Below are positions 48,521-56,440 of a DNA stretch of 64,000 bases, piece after piece (the first letter of the stretch is position 1; each line of letters opens with the position of its first letter). Position numbers and translations under genes: made by a program. The notes under the pieces were generated by a model. The model was not told the DNA's origin and made no database searches. It saw nothing but the letters and a program-made list of their open reading frames with translations. Source of the DNA: Mesostigma viride (lineage: Eukaryota; Streptophyta; Mesostigmatophyceae; Mesostigmatales; Mesostigmataceae); the NCBI GenBank assembly GCA_009746045.1, contig RPFO01000114.1:547219-611218 (forward strand), read 5' to 3'.

Positions 48521-49956
48521 GGTGCCTGAGGTGCTTCCAACGAGGGCACGCACGGCACAACTGCCCCAACAACGACTCCCTGGCCAACGGGGTGGATCTC
48601 TGCCCGGGCTGCTGGCACGCACGTCATCCCCTGGGGCCTCCAGGCAGCCGTTGCAACAGGCCTCGCTACCCAAATCAATGTGAGTTCACTCACCTTATGT
48701 ACTCTGAGGATGATGATCTCATTACCATTGGGGATGGCAACCAGGGCATAATTGATTTTGAGGCAGCAACCTTACTGTCCTCCCAACACCCTGTTCTGGA
48801 ACCTTACATAAAAGCACTAACCCCTACTGTTGACAACTCCATAGATATCAAGGAGCTTGCTCATCAGCTGCACCTAGCCATGGGTCATGAAACAGTGGCT
48901 GAGGAACTGGCCAGACGGCTGGGGGGTAGTAGCATGGGAAAACAACTCAGGAATGCAGTAAAACTGGCTAGACAACACTGTCAAGAATGTCAGTTCAATA
49001 GCCCCAAACCTCAAAAATGGCATACTGCAACTCCTTCCACCAATAGGGGCATGATAGTGGGGGATGTGATGCACATCAACAAAGATGTCCAACCCTACCT
49101 GATCCTAAAAGACTCATGGTCCAGGTTCACAGTAATGGAACCCCTACCTGGCATGTCTGCAGGGCAGCTACGTGTTGCACTCATGATTGCTTTACCCAGA
49201 TTCTACCCAGTTGACAGAATTTTGCTTGATCAACAATTTTCTTGTCTGACTGACCTGGAAGGGTGTGAAGCAATAGAGATTGCTGGGCTGGAAGATCATG
49301 AGGGTCAGGGGGTCATTGAAAGAACCATCAGATCTGTCAAAACCCTACTAGCCAAAAATCCTTCCAAGGATGCTACTTCAGGGGTCTATTGTGACAGGGC
49401 ACTCTGGTGTCATGAAATGTGCACAACCCTAAACATGAGACCTGTCTTGCATGCCACGTGGGGTGAAGTAATCCCAGCAGGCCTGCAGGCAGGTGTATAT
49501 CCCCCAGAGGTGATAGCACTGTACAACACTGCACGTGCACAAACCTCAGCAAAACTGGCAGAAAAAGATAAAACCCATTCCAGGCCAGTATTCCAAAAAG
49601 GTGATCAAGTTCTCTATTACAAGGAAAACAGCTTTGGTAAGGTTGGAACTTGGCTAGGTCCAGTTACCATCCGTGGATTTACCAAAAACAGCAAGACCGT
49701 GGAGGTCAAGCACAATATCAATGGGAAGCGTCACAGGGTGAGCTGTCATAGAATTAAGAAGTATTATTCTCCCATGGCAGACGTGCCTGGGGAAGAGTCT
49801 TTAAGCATGGACTCACTACTTCTATCTGGCAACTCCAGCATGCCCAGCAGTAGCTCTGAGCCACCAATTACTGCTGTTGACAGCACCACAGCACCCTCTG
49901 TGAACCTTCCACCCTCAGTGAAGCCAGGCCCACTTCACAACCTGGGGATTGCTTAA
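48322..49956 (+). CDS. pol: Zinc-knuckle and integrase polyprotein segment of inner copia element
   Basis: Inserts the cDNA copy into host DNA. Residues 1-60 are poly-Asn/RSQQG. A CX2CX4HX4C knuckle lies at about 68-81, followed by a second Cys-rich stretch (CPGCWHARH). The HHCC zinc site uses His around 181-189 and Cys 220 and 223. The catalytic core has Asp 248 (GDVMHINK), Asp 303 (RILLDQQ) and Glu 333 (GVIERTIRSVK). A C-terminal SH3-like part has KGDQVLYY, GTWLGPVTIRGF and HRVSCHRIKKYY. The listed start is not an ATG; translation probably enters from gag by frameshift. The stop at 49956 is followed by the protease/RT frame, again in the -1 frame and open in parallel from about 49880. Confidence 0.88.
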   Translation: MPLHGNPNNNNNNNNNRSQQGNNNNRSQQGQNNNNNRSQQGQNRSQQGNNNNNNNNNQPGNPGGSIRCLRCFQRGHARHNCPNNDSLANGVDLCPGCWHARHPLGPPGSRCNRPRYPNQCEFTHLMYSEDDDLITIGDGNQGIIDFEAATLLSSQHPVLEPYIKALTPTVDNSIDIKELAHQLHLAMGHETVAEELARRLGGSSMGKQLRNAVKLARQHCQECQFNSPKPQKWHTATPSTNRGMIVGDVMHINKDVQPYLILKDSWSRFTVMEPLPGMSAGQLRVALMIALPRFYPVDRILLDQQFSCLTDLEGCEAIEIAGLEDHEGQGVIERTIRSVKTLLAKNPSKDATSGVYCDRALWCHEMCTTLNMRPVLHATWGEVIPAGLQAGVYPPEVIALYNTARAQTSAKLAEKDKTHSRPVFQKGDQVLYYKENSFGKVGTWLGPVTIRGFTKNSKTVEVKHNINGKRHRVSCHRIKKYYSPMADVPGEESLSMDSLLLSGNSSMPSSSSEPPITAVDSTTAPSVNLPPSVKPGPLHNLGIA

Positions 49957-49976
49957 CCAGGCACGAGGTAGCTGGG

Positions 49977-52202
49977 TTGGAAGCATTAGCTCAGCCCCAA
50001 GGCACCAAATTGTCTGCCAACCCTCCCGCTCTGAGGTCAAGATTGGCAGTCGCCTTGCAAGCATTACACAGGTCACATAAGCAACAAGCTGCTGTGGCCG
50101 CAGGGTTGGCAAAAGTCTCAGCTGTGTGCACTAGTCAGGACCCCTGGACCCTGGCAATAGACACTCAGGCACAGGTCAGTGTGATCAGTGCACAAGCCAT
50201 CCCTGGTCTTGAGATTGCACCTTCATTTTGGGCACGGGTGCAGGATTTCTCAGGCCAAAGCTCACTGGATGTAGTGGGACAAGTGATGCTCCCTATACTT
50301 GGTATTCAGACACCCTTCCAGGTGGTGGAGGGGTACTCTGGTAACACCTTGTTGGGGGAACCTTTTGTATCCTATCCTGGGGTGCTTATCTCAGCTAATG
50401 AGCTCAGTGTCACAGGGGTGGGTGCAGTTCCTCTGGACCACTTTAAAATCCCTCTCTCCAGTATTGTCCCTGGTATGGATGCTGTCATCAAGGCAGTCAA
50501 CACTCAGTATGCACCAGGGGAGATCCCTGATCTGGACAAGTTAGTGCACAGCCAGTTCCTCCATCCCTCAGCCTTTGGGCTGGGTAAGTGGGACATAGCC
50601 ATGCACTCACCCCACCAAATCTCCCACGTCATACAAGAATGCAAAACACAAAAAGGGTTTACCAAGTGGCTGATGGCCATTGTCCACCAAGCCAGGCAGG
50701 AATGGGTCCTGCCCAACCCCAAAAACCCTCAATACAAACCGCCTGTCACCCCTTCATGGGACGTGCCAGAGGGAGCCAAAAAGCTCAGATTAAAATTTGT
50801 TCTCAAACAAAAACCACAAAAAGTGGGCTCCCCAATCTTCCATGCCAGACCATGTGTCACAGAATTAAAGGGGACCTCCACACTGCCAAAAGGGGAAACA
50901 TACACACCTGGGCTGCAACAAACCTCACTCAGGATCATGCTCTCCCTCTTCCTCCACAACCTCAATGCAGGCCAAGACTATGTCTGCAAAGCCACTGATA
51001 TTAAAAGGGCCTTCCTCAGGGGGGACCCAGAAAAGGCTGAATCTGTGTGGAAAGGGAAGGTGTACGTGGTAGACACCCCAGCTGTGTGGAAACCTTATAT
51101 TGATGAGCCCCACCTTATCATCAACATTGGGGTGGAAGGGCTTGTCAGTGCCCCAAAAATTTTCAGAGACTCAGCAGAGGAAGTATTCAAAAAGCTCAAG
51201 GCCACGTATGATGACCTGGACCCATGCTTTTTTGTTGTACCCACCCCCTCTGGACTGCTGTTCTTTGTGTGGCATGGAGATGACCAACTCATTTGTGGGC
51301 CTAGAGCTGAGGTGGAAACCTTTATTCAGCAGGTCCAGGAATCATATGAGATTGGCAAACAGGTGGAATTGAGCACAACCCCCATCCAGTTCTGTGGCAT
51401 CATGTTGCAGCTGCATAGGCAGCCAGATCAGTGGGTCTGCTCTCTCTCCCCTCCTGCAGAATATATCCAAGATTGTCTAGATCTGCTGCAGGACAACTAC
51501 CTCCCCTTACATATGTGTGCCACTGTTCAGGGCAAACTGGGGTGGTGGTCAGCCATCTGTGGGGCTCCCTTAGCTGTCATCAGCAGGGTCACCCATGATG
51601 TTCTAGTCAAGATCAAATGCAGTCACATCAGGAAGTTGGTCAATGACTGTCCCCCCCTCATCCTCCATGGCCTGAATCTGATGGAAGACATCCACATCCA
51701 ATGTGTCATGGACAGCTCCATGGAGAGCAGAACAATCAATCAGATGGGGGCACGGGAATCAGGGCTGTTTTTTCTCACCAACAGGTCAGATTACATGTCC
51801 CTCACTTCCTGGTACAGCAGGCTACACCGCAGAAAACCTGGCAGCAGCAACTCAGCTGAATGTCGTGCTGTGGTGTCTGCTGCATTGCATGCTCGTTCCC
51901 TGCAGCACATGCTCACCTGGCTACAAACCCAGGCAGGCAGCACATGCAATGTCATCTCACATCTCTATACTGACAGCCAATCTGTGATCAGTTTTCTAAC
52001 CAAGAAATCTGTTCTGCTGCTGTCCACACTGACTGGATTGGGTGATCCTCAAACAGGAGGCCACCTATTTTCCAGCTGGACTCATGTGGATGATGAGGAC
52101 AACCCAGCAGACGCTCTCACGAAGCTGCGGGATGCTGCTGGCCAACAGTACCAGCTCCTCTTTCAGAACATGAACCCCTATGATATCAGAGTCAGTGTTT
52201 GA
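49977..52202 (+). CDS. pol: Protease-like, reverse transcriptase and RNase H of inner copia element
   Basis: A 741-codon frame with no ATG at its start. Residues 58-75 (LAIDTQAQVSVISAQ) and 121-130 (NTLLGEPFV) resemble the two conserved parts of a retropepsin, with Gln replacing Gly in DTGA. The RT palm has KATDIKRAFLRGD (338-350) and HGDD (433-436) where copia elements usually have YVDD. RNase H shows Asp 579, Glu 628, Asp 666 (LYTDSQSV) and DNPADALTK (708-716). Between 678 and 700 three one-base losses relative to the outer copy garble about 20 residues and then restore the frame. The order INT, PR-like, RT is not the usual copia order. Confidence 0.88.
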   Translation: MEALAQPQGTKLSANPPALRSRLAVALQALHRSHKQQAAVAAGLAKVSAVCTSQDPWTLAIDTQAQVSVISAQAIPGLEIAPSFWARVQDFSGQSSLDVVGQVMLPILGIQTPFQVVEGYSGNTLLGEPFVSYPGVLISANELSVTGVGAVPLDHFKIPLSSIVPGMDAVIKAVNTQYAPGEIPDLDKLVHSQFLHPSAFGLGKWDIAMHSPHQISHVIQECKTQKGFTKWLMAIVHQARQEWVLPNPKNPQYKPPVTPSWDVPEGAKKLRLKFVLKQKPQKVGSPIFHARPCVTELKGTSTLPKGETYTPGLQQTSLRIMLSLFLHNLNAGQDYVCKATDIKRAFLRGDPEKAESVWKGKVYVVDTPAVWKPYIDEPHLIINIGVEGLVSAPKIFRDSAEEVFKKLKATYDDLDPCFFVVPTPSGLLFFVWHGDDQLICGPRAEVETFIQQVQESYEIGKQVELSTTPIQFCGIMLQLHRQPDQWVCSLSPPAEYIQDCLDLLQDNYLPLHMCATVQGKLGWWSAICGAPLAVISRVTHDVLVKIKCSHIRKLVNDCPPLILHGLNLMEDIHIQCVMDSSMESRTINQMGARESGLFFLTNRSDYMSLTSWYSRLHRRKPGSSNSAECRAVVSAALHARSLQHMLTWLQTQAGSTCNVISHLYTDSQSVISFLTKKSVLLLSTLTGLGDPQTGGHLFSSWTHVDDEDNPADALTKLRDAAGQQYQLLFQNMNPYDIRVSV

Positions 52203-52576
52203 ATAAATGACTGGCCATAGCACAGTACACAACCACCACACCCCCTTACCACAGCGATAGCTGCTGGGCGCCATAAAATTCAACACATTCGTTGTGGGGT
52301 GTGAGTGCTGGCTAGGTCAGATTTGTATCCATTTGCAGCTTGAGGACACAAGCTTTGTATCCATTTACTTAATGTGTGCTTCAGTACCTGGCCAAACCAG
52401 CCAGCTGTGTACACCTTATTTAATGTGCAATATAACACCTGGCCAGAACAGCCAGCTGTAACCAACCTGGCTCAACCAGCCATGTCTCTTTTGTACCCCT
52501 AATCAACTTAAAAACAATAACAATAATGTTGGGGGTGCAGACCTGCATTAAGAAATAAATAATAAAACAATACTGG
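52203..52576 (+). other. 3' non-coding part of inner copia element
   Basis: AT-rich, with GGCCAAACCAGCCAGCTGT-like repeats near 52390-52480 and GTTGGGGGTGCAGAC at about 52528-52542. That stretch is the only purine-rich tract and lies about 35 bp before the LTR, so it may or may not be the polypurine primer. The same segment follows the outer copy at 53351-53724. Confidence 0.6.
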
Positions 52577-53049
52577 AGTTAGTCTCCATGCTTTGCTGTA
52601 GACTAAGTCTCAAAGGCATTGTGAATACAACGTATGAATAAGCCTTGTAAACCCACGTTGGTATGTGAATATAAATACCACGTGGGCTATGCAGATAGGG
52701 ATGCTAGTCGAGTCGCATACGTTTCCCTAGATAGGTACTTTGGGTACTGAGGTACGTGACAGATGTCAGTACCCAGTATACGTAGTGTCCTGTCATTGGA
52801 CGGTACTAGAGTATCCTAGATAGGGACCGTACTGCAGCGTGCATTGATTTGTGATCGCACGATGCAGTGACTAGGCAGCTACCTGTCATCGTGCGGCCTC
52901 GGGCCAACGGTCTGCACCCAACGGTCACTGGCGGCGCAGCCGGTGAGAGGAACGTTGATAAAGGGTAAACCTATTTTCTAATGAACCAAGCAATTCATTG
53001 CTCACAGCTTACAGTGTTCTCAAGCAATATATCCCACCGCATTCTAACT
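52577..53049 (+). repeat. 3' LTR of inner copia element
   Basis: 473 bp. It matches the LTR at 45401 except for one extra A (CAGCTTACAGTG against CAGCTTCAGTG). Confidence 0.93.
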
Positions 53050-53350
53050 GCACATGCTCACCTGGCTACAAACCCAGGCAGGCAGCACATGCAATGTCAT
53101 CTCACATCTCTATACTGACAGCCAATCTGTGATCAGCTTTCTAACCAAGAAATCTGTCTCTGCTGCTGTCCACACTGACTTGGATTGGGTGATCCTCAAA
53201 CAGGAGGCCACCTATTTTTCCAGCTGGACTCATGTGGATGATGAGGACAACCCAGCAGATGCTCTCACGAAGCTGCGGGATGCTGCTGGCCAACAGTACC
53301 AGCTCCTCTTTCAGAACATGAACCCCTATGATATCAGAGTCAGTGTTTGA
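53050..53350 (+). pseudogene. pol: Remaining RNase H end of the outer copia element
   Basis: It resumes after the duplicated GCACA with codons for MLTWLQTQAG, LYTDSQSVISF, DLDWVILKQEATYF and DEDNPADALTK, ending in TGA at 53348-53350. The stretch garbled in the inner copy is intact here. Confidence 0.9.
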
Positions 53351-53724
53351 ATAAATGACTGGCCATAGCACAGTACACAACCACCACACCCCCTTACCAC
53401 AGCGATAGCTGCTGGGCGCCATAAAATTCAACACATTCGTTGTGGGGTGTGAGTGCTGGCTAGGTCAGATTTGTATCCATTTGCAGCTTGAGGACACAAG
53501 CTTTGTATCCATTTACTTAATGTGTGCTTCAGTACCTGGCCAAACCAGCCAGCTGTGTACACCTTATTTAATGTGCAATATAACACCTGGCCAGAACAGC
53601 CAGCTGTAACCAACCTGGCTCAACCAGCCATGTCTCTTTTGTACCCCTAATCAACTTAAAAACAATAACAATAATGTTGGGGGTGCAGACCTGCATTAAG
53701 AAATAAATAATAAAACAATACTGG
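53351..53724 (+). other. 3' non-coding part of outer copia element
   Basis: Nearly identical to 52203-52576, including GTTGGGGGTGCAGAC and the AT-rich run up to the LTR. Confidence 0.7.
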
Positions 53725-54167
53725 AGTTAGTCTCCATGCTTTGCTGTAGACTAAGTCTCAAAGGCATTGTGAATACAACGTATGAATAAGCCTTGTAAAC
53801 CTACGTTGGTATGTGAATATAAATACCACGTGGGCTATGCAGATAGGAATGCTAGTCGAGTCGCATACGTTTCCCTAGATAGGTACTTTGGGTACTGAGG
53901 TACGTGACAGATGTCAGTACCCAGTATACGTAGGGTCCTGTCATTGGACGGTACTAGAGTATCCTAGATAGGGACCGTACTGCAGCGTGCATTGATTTGT
54001 GATCGCACGATGCAGTGACTAGACTGCTACCTGTCATCGTGTGGCCTCAGGCCAACGGTCTGCACCCACTGACGGTCACTGGCGGCGCAGCCGGTGAGAG
54101 GAACGTTGATAAAGGGTAAACCTATTTTCTAATGAACCAAGCAATTCATTGCTCACAGCTTTCAGTG

Positions 54168-55041
54168 AGTTACGTTAAACAGTGCCGGAACCTTTTGCCC
54201 ACTGAGGCAAATCGGGCCGGAACACTATTTTGCCCGGAATAACCACTTCCGAGCACCCAAGTTAATTCGGCCGAATTAACTTGGGTGCTCGGAAGTGGTT
54301 ATTCCGGGCAAAATAGTGTTCCGGCCCGATTTGCCTCAGTGGGCAAAAGGTTCCGGCACTGTTTAACGTAACTAAAACCTGGCCTCGTGGAGGGGGGACG
54401 AAGAGCCCGAGACATCCGCCTAGGCCGCTGAGCACGCACCACTAAATGCGCCGGAGCTGCCTCAGTGAGGATTCGAACCCCTGACCTCCAAGGTGCACGG
54501 GTTTTAGTTACGTTAAACAGTGCCGGAACCTTTTGCCCACTGAGGCAAATCGGGCCGGAACACTATTTTGCCCGGAATAACCACTTCCGAGCACCCAAGT
54601 TAATTCGGCCGAATGAACTTGGGTGCTCGGAAGTGGTTATTCCGGGCAAAATAGTGTTCCGGCCCGATTTGCCTCAGGCGGCAAAAGGTTCCGGCACTAT
54701 TTAACGTAACTAAAACCTGTGCAACTTGGAGGTCAGGGGTTCGGATCCGGACAGCTCCGGCGCATTTAGTGGTGCGTGCTCAGTGGCCTAGGCGGATGTC
54801 TCATATTCAACCCACCCTCCACGAGGCCAGGTTTTAGTTAGGTTAAACAGTGCCGGAACCTTTTGCCCACTGAGGCAAATCGGGCCGCAACACTATTTTG
54901 CCCGGAATAACCACTTCCGAGCACCCAAGTTAATTCGGCCGAGTTAACTTGGGTGCTCGGAAGTGGTTATTCCGGGCAAAATAGTGTTGCGGCCCGATTT
55001 GCCTCAGTGGGCAAAAGGTTCCGGCACTGTTTAACCTAACT
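54168..55041. mobile_element. Foldback insertion of three 206-bp palindromes with two inverted spacers
   Basis: Palindromes are at 54168-54373, 54506-54711 and 54836-55041, each two 103-bp arms meeting at CGG|CCG with no loop. The first is perfect by eye and the others have a few mismatches. The two spacers (54374-54505 and 54712-54835) are largely reverse complements of each other, so the whole 874 bp is itself a palindrome. TCAGTG flanks it at 54162-54167 and 55041-55046 and occurs once in the uninterrupted LTRs, so it is a target duplication of 5-6 bp. It has no coding capacity and must use another element's enzyme. Confidence 0.9.
54712..54835 (+). other. tRNA-like promoter boxes in reversed order inside the foldback spacer
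   Basis: GGTCAGGGGTTCGGATCC (B-box/T-arm-like) is followed by TCAGTGGCCTAGGCGG (A-box-like). The minus strand of 54374-54505 has the better B box GGGGTTCGAATCC, then CTGAGGCA, then TGCTCAGCGGCCTAGGCGG. The 3' half therefore precedes the 5' half, and their ends can partly pair. No full cloverleaf was found. Confidence 0.4.
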
Positions 55042-55079
55042 CAGTGTTCTCAAGCAATATATCCCACCGCATTCTAACT

Positions 55080-56440
55080 TGAATCCTCATCATTAAATAC
55101 ATAAATGCCATCCATGTACGTACACGGGCAATGATGACACCATGGGAGCCTGAATCCTCATCATTAGTTACATAAATGCCATTCATGTACGTAGACGGGC
55201 CATGATGACACCATGGGAGCCTGAATCCTCATCATTCCAAGTTTCTTTGACATCCATGTACGTGGACGGGCCATGATGACACCATGGGAGCCTGAATCCT
55301 CATCATTTTTTTTATGAGAGGATTCAGGTTACATAAATGCCAACCATGTAGGTAGACAAGCCATGATGACACCATGGGAGCCTGAATCCTCATCATTAAA
55401 TACATAAATGCCATCCATGTACGTAGACGGGCCATGATGACACCCTGGGAGCCTAAATCCTCATCATTAATTACAAAATCGCCATCCATGTACGTAGACG
55501 GGCCATGATGACACCATGGGAGCCTGAATCCTCATCATTTACTATTCCTTGACATCCATGTACGTACACGGGCCATGATGACACCATGGGAGCCTGAATC
55601 CTCATCATTTTTTTTTTCTTTGACATCCATGTACATACGTAGGCCAGCCATGATGACACCAATGGAGCCTGAATCCTCATCATTAATTACATACATGCCA
55701 TCCATGTACGTAGACGGGCCATGATGACACCAATGGAGCCTGAATCCTCATCATTAATTACATAAATGCCAACCATGTACATACACGGGCAATGATGACA
55801 CCATGGGAGCCTGAATCCTCATCATTTTTTTTTTCTTTGACATCCATGTACATACGTAGGCCAGCCATGATGACACCAATGGAGCCTGAATCCTCATCAT
55901 TAATTACATACATGCCATCCATGTACGTAGGCCAGCCATGATGACACCATGGGAGCCTGAATCCTCATCATTTACTATTCCTTGACATCCATGTACGTAG
56001 GCCAGCCATGATGACACCAATGGACTCAGCCTGAATCCTCATCATTTTTTTAATGAGAGGATTCAGGTTACATAAATGCCAACCATGTAGGTAGACAAGC
56101 CATGATGACACCATGGGAGCCTGAATCCTCATCATTAATTACATAAATGCCATCCATGTACGTAGACGGGCCATGATGACCCCATGCCAGGAGCCTAAAT
56201 CCTCATCATTAATTACATAAATGCCATCCATGTACGTAGACGGGCCATGATGACCCCATGCCAGGAGCCTAAATCCTCATCATTAATTACAAAATCGCCA
56301 TCCATGTACGTAGACAAGCCATGATGACACCATGGGAGCCTGAATCCTCATCATTAATTACATACATGCCATCCATGTACGTAGACAAGCCATGATGACC
56401 AAATGGGAGCCTGAATCCTCATCATTAGTTACATAAATGG
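55080..56440. repeat. Satellite array, forward orientation, right block
   Basis: The same monomer family continues after the copia target duplication TGAAT. Several monomers are more diverged (CCATGCCAGGAGCCTAAATC at 56184 and 56257). Confidence 0.95.

Larger units (their letters stand above)
45401..53049 (+). mobile_element. Ty1/copia LTR retrotransposon, inner copy
   Basis: 7,649 bp, inserted into the RNase H region of the outer copy. The target duplication GCACA is at 45396-45400 and 53050-53054. The LTRs (45401-45872 and 52577-53049) differ by a single inserted A near 53010, so the insertion is very recent. It is almost identical to the outer copy: few substitutions, mostly single-base indels. 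The coding region lies at 45891-52202. Confidence 0.95.
38891..55079 (+). mobile_element. Ty1/copia LTR retrotransposon, outer copy, interrupted by a second copy
   Basis: The 5' LTR is 38891-39362. The internal region is 39363-45400 and resumes at 53055-53724. The 3' LTR is 53725-55079 (interrupted). The LTR ends are AGTTAG and CTAACT. The satellite word TGAAT is duplicated at 38886-38890 and 55080-55084, proving insertion into the array. Domain order INT before RT places it with copia. Variants shared only by LTR1 and LTR4 (CCTACG, AGGAATG, GACTAGACTG) confirm that they are the pair. The coding capacity is broken by indels and by the inner insertion. Confidence 0.93.
53725..55079 (+). repeat. 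3' LTR of outer copia element, interrupted
   Basis: LTR sequence at 53725-54167 and 55042-55079 is split by the palindromic insertion. Without the insert and its duplicated target it would be 476 bp. It carries the outer-pair variants plus CTG inserted near 54070. Confidence 0.9.
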
